Assembly: GCA_943327755.2 (NCBI GenBank)
Contig: CALPYF020000029.1
Span: 1 to 48,685 of the forward strand
Source: Deinococcus hopiensis KR-140
GTDB lineage: Bacteria > Deinococcota > Deinococci > Deinococcales > Deinococcaceae
Direction of reading: 5' to 3'
DNA: 48,685 nucleotides
Made by a program: the position numbers and the translations under genes
Shown: one piece after another, positions 35,872-45,139 of the stretch
Numbering within the stretch: the stretch's first letter is position 1
Layout: each line of letters starts with the position of its first letter
The notes under the pieces: model-generated
The model's database searches: none
What the model saw: the letters and a program-made list of their open reading frames with translations, nothing else
Told to the model about the DNA's origin: nothing

Positions 35872-38517
35872 GTGACCCCTTCCCGCCTGCGTGACCACCT
35901 GCCCGCCCTGACCGGCGCGGCCACGGCCATCGCGGCCCCCGGCGACCTGGACAGTCACCTGCTGCGCCCACTGGAAGCCCTGCTCGACACGGCGTGGCTG
36001 CGCTGGAGGCGCGGCGCCGGGCAGCCCTGGACGGTCGCCAGCCACAGCGGCGCTGCGCCTGTCCAGGCCCCCGCCCCCGGGGACAGTGACGACGAACCGC
36101 TGCCAGCCATCAGCGTCACCCCGCACGGTCTGCTGCTGCGGGTCACGCCGGACGACGCGGCCCTGCTGGCCGGGGCGCCGCCCGGCGCGCAGGAACGCGG
36201 CGAACTGCTCTCCGCGCTGCGGGTCGCCGCGCTGGCCCTGCGGCACGCCGCGCTGCTCGGGGCAGCCCAGGCCGACCACGTCGCCCTGAGCCGCGCGCAG
36301 ACCTTCGCCACCCTCAGCCCCATCGGGATCGCGGCGGGCACCCTGGACGGCCGGCTGGTGGAGGTCAACGACGCTTACCTGCACCTGCTGGGCTACACCC
36401 GCGCCGACTTCGACGCCGGGCGCATCAACTGGGTGGCCCTCACGCCCGACAGCGAACGCGCCGGGGACGAGGCCGCCTTCGCCCGCGCGTTCACGCACGG
36501 CGCCAGCGGCTGGTACGAGAAGACCATGCTCGACCGCCACGGTCAGGCCATCCCGGTCGAGGTGCAGCTCCTGCGCTACCACGACCGGACGGACGATCTG
36601 GTCATCGGTTACGTCCGCGACCTGCGCGAACGCCGCGCCCTGGAACTCGAGCGGCAGGCCCGCGCCGCCGACACCCAGGCGCAGCTCGGCCGCACCGAAT
36701 CCGACCTGGCGCGGCTGGCCGCGCAGCTGCACGGGCAGAACACCGAACTCGAGGCCCGCACCGCCGTCCTCGAAGGCTTCGCGGGCCTCACGCGCGACCT
36801 CACCCTGGAAGGCGACCTGTACGCCCTGATCCGCCGCGCCCAGCAGTTCGCGCAGCAGCTCCTGCCCAGCGGCTTCGCCGTGTACTACGAACCCGAAGGC
36901 GACCTGTGGCGCCTGAAATCCCAGGTGGGCGACCTGGGCAACCCGGAGCTGCAGGCCATCCTGGACGCCGGGATCTCGTTCGAGGGCACACCGAACCTGC
37001 TGATTCCCTGGCGCACCCGCCAGCCCCACTATCAGGAACACTACGACCGCGCCGCCGACGGCCTGGAAACCGTCACCGAGCAGCTCCAGACGACCGCCAC
37101 GCTGCCCGTCAGCGTGCACGGCGCGCCACGCGGCATCTTCGCGTTCGGTCTGAACCAGGCCCAGCCCTGGCGCCGCGCCGACAAGGCCGTCCTGGAAAGC
37201 GTCGCCCAGAGCCTCGGGCTGGCCATCGAACGCGCCGAACAGGCGCGCACCCTGCGCGAACACGCCGCCGAACTCGAGATCCGCACCCGCGCCCTGGAAG
37301 CCTTCGCGGAACTCTCGCGGGACCTCACGCTGGAACCCGAACCGGTCAGCCTCGTGGGGCGCGCGCAGGACATCATCGTGAGTCTCCTGCCGCACGCCGT
37401 CACCACCTACTACGAACCGCAGGGCGACCGCTGGCAGCTGCGCAGCCACCGCGGGCACTTCCGCAACCCCAACCTGCTGCCCGTCCTCCAGCGCGGCCTG
37501 CCCCGCGGCCAGACCGTCAACGTCGACCGGCCCCACGCCACCCGCGCCCCCCACTACCAGGACCGCTTCGACCCCGCCACCGTCGCCGCCGCCCGCGAGG
37601 ACATCACCGACATCCAAGCCACTGCGTCCTTCCCCGTCCAGAGCGGCCAGCGCGTGCGCGGCGTCCTCGTCGTGGGCCGCCACACGCCCGAACCCTGGAG
37701 CAGCGTGAACCGCCGCCTGCTCGACACGGTCCTCTCCAGCCTGCAACTCGCCCTCGAACGCACCGAGCACGCCCAGGCCCTGCACCGCCGCACCCAGGAA
37801 CTCGAACGCAGCAACGCCGAACTCGAACAGTTCGCGTACGTCGCCAGCCATGACCTGCAAGAACCCCTGCGGACCATCACTAGCTTCACCGAACTGCTCG
37901 CCCGGCGCTTCGATCACCACCAGGACCCCCGCGTGGCGCAGTACGTCACGCACATCAGCAGCGGCACCGCCCGCATGCAGCAGCTCATCCAGGACCTCCT
38001 GAGCTTCGCGCGCGTCACCTCCCAGCGCGAACCCCTGCAACCCACCGACCCCGATCAGGTCCTCTCACAGCTGCGCGCCGATCTGGCCGCGCCACTGGAA
38101 CAGGCCGGCGCCACACTCAGCGCCGACCCCCTGCCGCACGTCCTGGCCTCCGGCACGCAGCTGCGCCGCCTCCTGCAGAACCTCATCGGGAACGCCCTGA
38201 AATTCCACGCCCCCGGCGTGCCCCCCCACGTGCACATCAGCGCGCAGCACGAAGGAGAACAGGTCCGCTTCACCGTGCAGGACAACGGCATCGGCATCGC
38301 GCCCGAATACCACGAGCGGATCTTCACGGTCTTCCAGCGCCTCCACGGCCGCGACGAGTACCCCGGCACCGGCATCGGCCTGTCCGTCGCCCGCCGCATC
38401 GTCGAAGGCCACGGCGGCCGCATGGGCCTCACCTCGGCGCCCGGCCAGGGCACCACCTTCTGGTTCACCCTCCCCGCTGCGCCGACCGAGCTGCCACCTG
38501 CCCCTCAGGGTCACTGA
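35872..38517 (+). CDS. Cytoplasmic sensor histidine kinase (PAS-GAF-GAF-HisKA-HATPase)
   Basis: An 881-residue hybrid-sensor type kinase without membrane segments. A short N-terminal region precedes a PAS domain (~140-245; TLSPIGIAAGTLDGRLVEVN), then two related GAF-like domains (~300-465 and ~475-640), a phosphoacceptor helix with VASHDLQEPLR (His660), and a HATPase with LLQNLIGNALKFH (N box), DNGIGIAPEY and GTGIGLSVARRIVEGHGG. The GAF pair shares a similar beginning (ALEGFAGLTRDLTLE-like and ALEAFAELSRDLTLE), showing internal duplication. The H-box and helix resemble phytochrome-type kinases, but no bilin-binding Cys is obvious. No response regulator is adjacent. The frame upstream of 35872 overlaps kbl antisense and is not used. 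Confidence 0.88.
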   Translation: MTPSRLRDHLPALTGAATAIAAPGDLDSHLLRPLEALLDTAWLRWRRGAGQPWTVASHSGAAPVQAPAPGDSDDEPLPAISVTPHGLLLRVTPDDAALLAGAPPGAQERGELLSALRVAALALRHAALLGAAQADHVALSRAQTFATLSPIGIAAGTLDGRLVEVNDAYLHLLGYTRADFDAGRINWVALTPDSERAGDEAAFARAFTHGASGWYEKTMLDRHGQAIPVEVQLLRYHDRTDDLVIGYVRDLRERRALELERQARAADTQAQLGRTESDLARLAAQLHGQNTELEARTAVLEGFAGLTRDLTLEGDLYALIRRAQQFAQQLLPSGFAVYYEPEGDLWRLKSQVGDLGNPELQAILDAGISFEGTPNLLIPWRTRQPHYQEHYDRAADGLETVTEQLQTTATLPVSVHGAPRGIFAFGLNQAQPWRRADKAVLESVAQSLGLAIERAEQARTLREHAAELEIRTRALEAFAELSRDLTLEPEPVSLVGRAQDIIVSLLPHAVTTYYEPQGDRWQLRSHRGHFRNPNLLPVLQRGLPRGQTVNVDRPHATRAPHYQDRFDPATVAAAREDITDIQATASFPVQSGQRVRGVLVVGRHTPEPWSSVNRRLLDTVLSSLQLALERTEHAQALHRRTQELERSNAELEQFAYVASHDLQEPLRTITSFTELLARRFDHHQDPRVAQYVTHISSGTARMQQLIQDLLSFARVTSQREPLQPTDPDQVLSQLRADLAAPLEQAGATLSADPLPHVLASGTQLRRLLQNLIGNALKFHAPGVPPHVHISAQHEGEQVRFTVQDNGIGIAPEYHERIFTVFQRLHGRDEYPGTGIGLSVARRIVEGHGGRMGLTSAPGQGTTFWFTLPAAPTELPPAPQGH

Positions 38518-38535
38518 CCACCACTTCAGGTATGG

Positions 38536-38605
38536 CAAACCCCCGGGCCGCCCCGTGGGTTCGTTCGCTTCTCGCTCTACTCGGCCCTTCGGGCGCGATG
38601 ACCTG
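38536..38605 (+). repeat. Intergenic repeat, copy 1
   Basis: A ~70-nt unit running from CAAACCCCC through TTCTCGCT and GCGGGCGCGAT-like sequence to ACCTG. It matches copy 2 (38671-38741) in order and spacing of blocks: CAAACCCCC, GTTCGCTTCTCGCT (here) versus GTTTCTCGCTTCGCT, TCGGCCC, GGGCGCGAT, ACCTG. Confidence 0.7.
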
Positions 38606-38670
38606 CATCGGCGCAGGGCGGCCTGCGCCTCCGGTGCCTACTCGCTCCGCTCGCCGCGCTTTGTCTGTGA

Positions 38671-38734
38671 CAAACCCCCAGGGGCGGCCCTGGGGGTCTA
38701 TCGTTTCTCGCTTCGCTCGGCCCTGCGGGCGCGA

Positions 38735-38741
<7 letters not shown>
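38671..38741 (+). repeat. Intergenic repeat, copy 2, overlapping the lpdA 3' end
   Basis: The second copy includes a perfect 9-bp hairpin, CCCCCAGGG (38675-38683) with CCCTGGGGG (38688-38696), loop GCGG. The unit ends 4 nt inside the region after the lpdA stop (38735-38737, minus strand), so lpdA uses repeat sequence for its last codons and stop. Confidence 0.7.
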
Positions 38742-40138
<1,397 letters not shown>

Positions 40139-40265
40139 GCTGGCAGTCTAACGCGCCCCCCGTGAGCCGTCACTGACCTGCCACCATAGCTGGACAGGCG
40201 CCATTCACAACTCCCACTAGTCAAAAAGTCGATGGGGGAGAGGTGACAGGTGATGGAGAGAAGAC

Positions 40266-41441
40266 TCACACCTCCAGGAAGTCTGTTATCACGCGGTTCA
40301 GGACCCACCAGCCCTCGGGCGTGGCGCGCAGCCGGGCGTCGTCCAGCGTCAGGAGGCCGCGCGCGACGTTCTGCGCGATGGGCGCGGCGTACACCTCCGC
40401 CACGTCCAACCCGCTGCGGCGCGACAGGTCCGCCAGATCCACCCCCGCGCGCAGGCGCAGGCCCATGAACAGCGCGTCCGTCACGAACTCGGTCGCGTCG
40501 ATCGCCTCCGCCTCGCCGTGCTCACCGGTCAGCCACTCGTGCAGGTGCGGATTCGTGCGCCGCACCGTCAGCACGTTCGGGGCGCGTTGCTGTTCACCAT
40601 CCGCCATCTGCCATCCGCTATCTGCCGGGTAGTGCCCCGCCGCGCCCGGCCCCAGGCCCAGGTACGTGCGGCCCTGCCAGTACGCGAGGTTGTGCCGGGA
40701 TTCCTGACCGGGCCGCGCGTAGTTGCTCACCTCGTACCGCGTGAAGCCCAGAGCGGTCAGGGCCGCCTCGGTGTCCTCGAACCCGCGTCGCTCGTCGTCC
40801 TCCTGCACGGTCACGCCGCGCCGGGCGAACTCGGTGCCGGGCTCGATCGTCAGCGTGTACGCACTCACGTGCCCCACGCCCAGGTCCACCAGCCCCTGAA
40901 TGTCATTCAGGAGCGGCTGCCCCGGCGCGGCTGTGATCAGGTCGCCACTCACGCGGAACCCCTCACCGATCAGGGTCGTCACGGCCTCGCGCGCCTGCGC
41001 CGCGTCATGCTGACGACCCAGGAACTTCAGGGTCGCGTCGTCCAGGCTCTGCACGCCCACGCTGGCCCGGTCGAAGCCCAGCGCCCGCCAGTGCGCCGCG
41101 CGCGCCCCGCTGACCGTCCCCGGGTTGACCTCCAGCGTGTTCTCCACGCGGCCCCAGCCCAGGTGCCGCCGCACGCTGCCCACCAGCGCCGCGAGTTCCT
41201 CGTCCCGCAGGAAACTCGGCGTGCCGCCCCCCAGGTACACCGTGTCCAGCTCGACGGTGTAGGCCGCGGCCAGTCCCGCCGCCTCGACCTCGATCTGTTC
41301 CAGGTAGCGTTCCACCATCCCGGCGCGGCGCGTCAGAACGTGAAAATCGCAGTACGGGCAGATGGTCGGGCAGAACGGCACGTGCACGTACAGGTGCCGC
41401 ACCACCGGATCCAGCGCGGGGGAGGGGGCAGGCAGGCTCAC
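40266..41441 (-). CDS. hemW: HemW-like radical SAM protein (heme chaperone / CPO-like)
   Basis: A 391-residue protein with GTG start at 41441. The radical SAM cluster motif CPTICPYC (CxxxCxxC) is in HVPFCPTICPYCDFH, followed by YLGGGTPSFL and DDATLKFLGRQHDAAQA, typical of HemW, a heme chaperone family once annotated as coproporphyrinogen III oxidase. The C-terminal HemN_C region contains DALFMGLRLRAGVDL. A heptamer tandem repeat (40597-40624) encodes the GWQMADGEQ segment before it. TACACT (41449-41454, minus) is 7 nt upstream. HemW versus HemN was judged from the shorter length and the lack of the HemN-specific N-terminal extension. Confidence 0.88.
   Translation of the reverse strand: MSLPAPSPALDPVVRHLYVHVPFCPTICPYCDFHVLTRRAGMVERYLEQIEVEAAGLAAAYTVELDTVYLGGGTPSFLRDEELAALVGSVRRHLGWGRVENTLEVNPGTVSGARAAHWRALGFDRASVGVQSLDDATLKFLGRQHDAAQAREAVTTLIGEGFRVSGDLITAAPGQPLLNDIQGLVDLGVGHVSAYTLTIEPGTEFARRGVTVQEDDERRGFEDTEAALTALGFTRYEVSNYARPGQESRHNLAYWQGRTYLGLGPGAAGHYPADSGWQMADGEQQRAPNVLTVRRTNPHLHEWLTGEHGEAEAIDATEFVTDALFMGLRLRAGVDLADLSRRSGLDVAEVYAAPIAQNVARGLLTLDDARLRATPEGWWVLNRVITDFLEV
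40597..40624 (-). repeat. Four-copy heptamer tandem repeat inside hemW
   Basis: On the plus strand the units are CCATCCG, CCATCTG, CCATCCG and CTATCTG. Seven is not a multiple of three, so gain or loss of one copy would shift the reading frame. Confidence 0.7.
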
Positions 41442-41448
41442 GCGCGGC

Positions 41449-41454
41449 AGTGTA
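41449..41454 (-). promoter_or_regulatory. Leaderless-type -10 box (TACACT) for hemW
   Basis: Minus-strand TACACT, 7 nt before the GTG at 41441. Confidence 0.5.
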
Positions 41455-41549
41455 CCGCCCACCCCCACGCGAAGCCGTGACCCGCCTTCCACGCCCAGCG
41501 AGAGAAGCCCGAGGGGGGGGCAGTCCAGCGACCTGCTGCGGCCCGCGCG

Positions 41550-41555
41550 TATCCT
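41550..41555 (+). promoter_or_regulatory. Leaderless-type -10 box (TATCCT) for the PaaI gene
   Basis: TATCCT ends 6 nt before the ATG at 41562. Confidence 0.5.
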
Positions 41556-41561
41556 CCGCGC

Positions 41562-42062
41562 ATGACCGACCAGCCCCGAGAGCGCACCTACACCTGGGCC
41601 GACATGACCCCCGCCCTGGAAGCCGCCCGCCGCCTCAGCGGCCTGGAGTACCTGCACGCCATCGCCCGCGGCGAGCTGCCCCCCGCACCCATCGGCATGA
41701 CGCTCGGCATGGAACCCCTGCGCGCCGAGGACTTCACCGAGGGCCGCGCCGTCTTCCGCCTGAAACCGCAGGAATTCCACCACAACCCCATCGGCAGCGT
41801 GCATGGCGGCGTGTTCGCCACGCTGCTCGACTCCGCCGTGGGCTGCGCCGTCCACACCACGCTCCCCGCCGGGGTCGGCTACACCACGCTGGAACTGAAA
41901 TTCAACTGCATCCGCCCCCTGCTCGCCGGCGGCCCCGAGGTGCAGGCCATCGGGCAGGTCGTCGCCGCGACCCGCCAGACCGCCATCGCCGAGGGCCGCA
42001 TCGTCGACGACACCGGGAAACTGTACGCGCACGCCACCACCACCTGCCTCCTGTTGCGCTGA
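41562..42062 (+). CDS. PaaI-type hotdog-fold thioesterase
   Basis: A 166-residue single hotdog domain. The signature HHNPIGSVHGGVFATLLDSA contains the HGGxxxxLxDxA motif with the Asp that activates water in PaaI-like acyl-CoA thioesterases. The following strand TLPAGVGYTTLELKFNCIRP is also typical. The N-terminus has ~60 extra residues compared with minimal family members. It acts in the cytoplasm on acyl- or aryl-CoA. The true substrate is unknown. Divergent from hemW. Confidence 0.88.
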   Translation: MTDQPRERTYTWADMTPALEAARRLSGLEYLHAIARGELPPAPIGMTLGMEPLRAEDFTEGRAVFRLKPQEFHHNPIGSVHGGVFATLLDSAVGCAVHTTLPAGVGYTTLELKFNCIRPLLAGGPEVQAIGQVVAATRQTAIAEGRIVDDTGKLYAHATTTCLLLR

Positions 42063-42067
42063 GTCAG

Positions 42068-42142
42068 AGGGTCTGAGAGTCCAAGGGTCTAACAACGGCG
42101 TGTGACACGTCTTTTTTCTCTTAGACTCTCAGGCCCTTGGAC
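42068..42142. repeat. Imperfect inverted repeat after the thioesterase gene
   Basis: GTCCAAGGG (from 42079) pairs with CCCTTGGAC (to 42142), and TCTAA with TTAGA (starting 42121); the loop contains TTTTTT. The sequence is built of related words such as GGGTCTGAGAGTC, GGGTCTAA and TTAGACTCTCAG, suggesting a decayed repeat cluster that may also terminate the thioesterase transcript. Confidence 0.5.
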
Positions 42143-42219
42143 CCTTGACCCATCGACCCTGAGATCTGCAATGCGGACGCTGCGTGTGCCCGGCGCTGAA
42201 TCCCGACTCCGGCACTGGC

Positions 42220-42708
42220 TCAGCGGCCGTGCGGGGTGCGGTCCATCCAGGCGGTCAGGATGGCGGCCAGTGAGGCGGGCGTGGTGACGGTCACGGGCAC
42301 GCCCAGGCCCGCCACAGCAGACGCGGCCGGGCACTCGCCCTGCGCGCCCGCACCGGCGTCCTCGCCGGTCCAGGCGGGGAACTCGCCGCCCTCGTGGTAG
42401 GGAAGGCCGCCCGCATCCTCGACCAGCGTGTCGGGCACGCTCACCGCCGGGCCGCCCGCCAGCGCGGTGCCCGCGATCACGATCACCCCGCGCGGACGCT
42501 CCTCCTGCACGGCGGCCAGCAGCGGCGTCAGACCCTCGTGCACGACCAGCGCGGCGCGGCCCTTTCCATCCACGTCCGAGAGGGCCGCCGCGAGTTCGCC
42601 TGCCAGTTCGGGCGGCGCGGCGATCAGCCACGCGTGCCCCCCGGCGCGACCCTCGAACAGGGCGCGGGCACTGCCATACACGTCAGACCAGGTGCGGGTG
42701 TGTTGCAT
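42220..42708 (-). CDS. Uncharacterised protein, about 162 residues
   Basis: From ATG 42708 (MQHTRTWSDVYGSARALF). Strand-helix alternation (AWLIAAPPELAGELAAALSD, then AALVVHEGLTPLLAAVQEE and GVIVIAGTALAG) suggests an alpha/beta Rossmann-like fold, but no cofactor motif is evident. TATGCT (42716-42721, minus) is 7 nt upstream and fixes the start; the open frame further upstream has no support. The function is unknown. Divergent from the gene at 42770. Confidence 0.65.
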   Translation of the reverse strand: MQHTRTWSDVYGSARALFEGRAGGHAWLIAAPPELAGELAAALSDVDGKGRAALVVHEGLTPLLAAVQEERPRGVIVIAGTALAGGPAVSVPDTLVEDAGGLPYHEGGEFPAWTGEDAGAGAQGECPAASAVAGLGVPVTVTTPASLAAILTAWMDRTPHGR

Positions 42709-42715
42709 GCCTGCC

Positions 42716-42721
42716 AGCATA
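42716..42721 (-). promoter_or_regulatory. Leaderless-type -10 box (TATGCT)
   Basis: Minus-strand TATGCT 7 nt before the ATG at 42708. Confidence 0.5.
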
Positions 42722-42769
42722 GGCGAGGTGCGGCACCCGGCCCCAGTCGCGTGCGGCAGACTGTCCGGC

Positions 42770-43231
42770 ATGACCACCCGCGATCCCCACCCGCTGAACC
42801 TGCTGCGCGAGGAGGCCCGCCACACCGACCCGCGCGCCGTGCAGCGCGACCTGAACGCCCGCCCCCTCCCCACGCTGGAACCCGGGGAGTGGACGGCTGC
42901 GGCAGAGGAAGCCCTGCGCGACTGCACCGGCATGGAACGCAAGATCCAGATGGAGATGCGCATCGGGCTCGAAGGGCACCTGGACGGCCTGCCGCTGCGC
43001 CGCACCGCGCCCCTGGCCGACATGACCCTTCCGGAGCTGCTGACCGAGCACGCCGAGGGCCGCCGAATGCTCCTGCGCGTCCTCGACCGACTGCTGACGG
43101 TGGGCGAGGCGCACGACCTGCGCGCCTGGACGATGGGCGAGGAGGTCCCCCCGGCGGTGTACGTCCTAGCGCTGCGGGGCCGCCTCGCCCGGCTGGACGG
43201 CTACATCAACGAGGAGCGAGTAGCGCCATGA
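42770..43231 (+). CDS. Uncharacterised helical protein, 153 residues
   Basis: MTTRDPHPLNLLREEARHTD at the start. Predominantly helical; the segment LADMTLPELLTEHAEGRRML followed by VLDRLLTVGEAHDLRAWTMG hints at a helical-bundle fold, but no family is certain. The start at 42770 was chosen over the long upstream frame because it avoids overlap with the divergent gene's promoter region. It runs to within 1 nt of the pseudogene's 3' end on the other strand. Confidence 0.6.
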   Translation: MTTRDPHPLNLLREEARHTDPRAVQRDLNARPLPTLEPGEWTAAAEEALRDCTGMERKIQMEMRIGLEGHLDGLPLRRTAPLADMTLPELLTEHAEGRRMLLRVLDRLLTVGEAHDLRAWTMGEEVPPAVYVLALRGRLARLDGYINEERVAP

Positions 43232-43641
43232 TCAGTCCGTGAAGCGCAGCAGGTACCCGTCGGGGTCCTATACCAGCGCGAGTGCGGCGTGTCACCTTCC
43301 ATGTATGTAGCGGTGGTCAGCGGTGCGAACAGCAGATAGTCTTCCGCGACCAGCCGAGCGTGCAGGGCGTCCAGCTCCGGGTGGACGATCTGGAAGTTGA
43401 TGCCGCGCCCGAACGGCACCTCCAGCGGCCCGGTCAGCCACGCCTTCCCCGCCTCCGCTTGCTCCAGCATTCACTGCGCGCGGCCCAGACTCAGATAGGC
43501 GAACCCGGGTCGCGTGTAGTGCAGCGTGAACCCGAACACGCGCATGTACACGTCGAGGCTGCTTGGCAGGTCGCTGACCATCAACTCGGGCACCAGCAGC
43601 GCCCACTCGGTCACGGGCACCAGCGAGAGGTTCTCGGTCAT
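43232..43641 (-). pseudogene. Glyoxalase/bleomycin-resistance (VOC) protein, broken
   Basis: The minus frame from ATG 43641 encodes a VOC N-terminus (LVPELMVSDLPSSLDVYMRV, then FGFTLHYTRPGFAYLSLGRAQ in part), then a TGA at 43473-43471. Reading continues as MLEQAEAGKAWLTG and HPELDALHARLVAEDYLLFA. A single-base shift near 43280-43300 moves the frame to one ending ALV-stop-DPDGYLLRFTD, with a TAG at 43270-43268 where Gln is expected before DPDGY. Three lesions (two stops and a frameshift) mean it is not functional. Intact relatives are ~125-135 residues. Confidence 0.85.
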
Positions 43642-44036
43642 GGGCGCAGCGTAGCCGCCTGCAGGGGCATCCTCTGCCTCACGCGCCCCGCCGGTGGGGT
43701 TTGGGAATCCTGACGCGGACTCTGCCGGTGCGGCCTCCGTTGGTGCGGCTGCCGTACTTGACGCGCCACTCGACTTTCGCCTGCCGGATGCTCCGATGCA
43801 GAGGATTTCGCATGTGCCTTCAGTGTGTACCGGGCGTCTGACAGCGGTCTGTCAGGTGGTCTTGACTGTCCGTTTCGGGGTGACCGGGGATCAAAACAAA
43901 AAATCCATCCTTCGCGGACGGTGATAAGGAAAGGATAGCGTGGTATGCAGGGCATGTCAACCCTGGTGCATGGGTTCCGGGAAGTGCGTGCTGGACGTGT
44001 CTTCCGGTGGGGCCGTATGCGGCGTATGCGGTCGCG
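43642..44036. other. Intergenic stretch containing module C
   Basis: About 395 nt without a supported gene. It holds promoter-terminator module C (43887-43960, minus) and nothing else recognised. Open frames (plus 43694-43924, minus 43638-43955) are not protein-like. Confidence 0.55.
43887..43960 (-). promoter_or_regulatory. Promoter-terminator module, copy C
   Basis: On the minus strand: TTGACA (43960-43955), 17-nt spacer with GCATACC, TATCCT (43937-43932), predicted +1 at 43925 starting ATCACCG. The terminator stem is CCGTCC (43921-43916)/GGATGG (43910-43905) with loop GCGAA and T6 (43903-43898). The expected RNA is about 28 nt. The block continues to GATCCC and is 74 nt, the same length as copy A. 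It lies 77 nt after the AEC permease stop on the same strand. Confidence 0.7.
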
Positions 44037-44963
44037 TCAGCCGGTCAGGCGGGGCAGCAACGCCACGACCGCCGCGATGGTCGGGACGCTCAGGACGGTG
44101 CTGAGGAACGCGGTGCGGGCGACTGTGTCGGCGTCCCCGCCGTACTCGCGGGCGATCAGCAGGGCGTTCACGGCGGTGGGCATGCTGGCGGACAGCACGA
44201 GGACGGCCAGCACCTCGCCCCGCAGCCCGCAGGCGAGCCCAGCGGCGAGGCCCAGCAGGGGGCCGCCGATCAACCGCGCGGCGGTCGCGAGCCACACGCG
44301 GGCGTCCAGGCGCGGCCAGCCGCCCGAGCCGAGTTGCAGGCCCAGCGAGAGCAGCACCATCGGCAGGGTCGCCTGCGCCAGCAGCTCCACGCTGCGGGAT
44401 AGTCCTTCGGGCAGCTGGAGGTGCAGGGCGCGCAGCGTGACGCCCAGCGCGACCATCCACACGGCGGGCAGGCGCACCATGTTCAGCAGCATCCGGCCCG
44501 CGCTGGGGGGCGGCTGGTCCGGGCGGCGCACGCGGGCGGTGTACACGACGGGTGCGATGACGTACATGCCCACGAAGGACATCAGGAAAAGAAGCGTGGC
44601 GTGCGCGAAGCCCGTCTGTCCGAAGGCGAACAGCGCAATCGGGAGGCCCATGTTGCCGCTGTTCCAGATGCCGACGCTCGCGGTGAGGCTGCGCCGCTGC
44701 GCCTGCGGGGCGCGCAGGCCGGTCAGCCAGCCCAGCAGCAGGCTGCCCGCGACGGTCAGGGCGTACGCGGCGCCCAGGCTGAGGATCTCGCGCGCCTGCA
44801 CGGGCGTGGTCAGCAGGACGTTCAGCACGAGGGCCGGGGACAGCAGGTACAGCGTGACCCGCGCGATGGTCGCCTGATCGATCGGAAACCGCGCCGAGAC
44901 GAGCGCGCCCAGCCCCGCGACGAGCATGACGGGCAGCAGGACGTTACTCAGGGCCTGAATCAC
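44037..44963 (-). CDS. AEC (auxin efflux carrier) family permease
   Basis: A 308-residue membrane protein with about ten hydrophobic segments in two five-helix repeats. The family signature GIWNSGNMGLPIALFAFGQ is in the first half and LVLSASMPTAVNALLIAREYG in the second. AEC carriers move organic acids such as malate/malonate or act as sensors; the substrate is not predictable. GTG start at 44963; a TATGAA lies 11 nt upstream on the minus strand. Module C lies downstream. Confidence 0.88.
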   Translation of the reverse strand: MIQALSNVLLPVMLVAGLGALVSARFPIDQATIARVTLYLLSPALVLNVLLTTPVQAREILSLGAAYALTVAGSLLLGWLTGLRAPQAQRRSLTASVGIWNSGNMGLPIALFAFGQTGFAHATLLFLMSFVGMYVIAPVVYTARVRRPDQPPPSAGRMLLNMVRLPAVWMVALGVTLRALHLQLPEGLSRSVELLAQATLPMVLLSLGLQLGSGGWPRLDARVWLATAARLIGGPLLGLAAGLACGLRGEVLAVLVLSASMPTAVNALLIAREYGGDADTVARTAFLSTVLSVPTIAAVVALLPRLTG

Positions 44964-45139
44964 CCCGCCATGGTTTCATACCTTGCGGTGAGTCGAAGAC
45001 GAACCCGACCGAAGGGAGAAGCAAGAAGGACCGGAGTTCAGGAGATGGCGATCATCGGGTGGTGGTCTGGATGATCGGGAATCGGATGGATCCGGTCGCG
45101 CGACCGGCGGGGTGAAGGGTGGGCCGGTGCAGACGGGGT

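Noticed and set aside
35710..38040. Long minus-strand open frame opposite the histidine kinase (about 776 codons)
   Set aside because: GC-rich coding DNA produces long antisense frames. Its Gly/Val/Asp-rich translation shows no domain, while the plus strand has clear PAS, GAF and kinase motifs.
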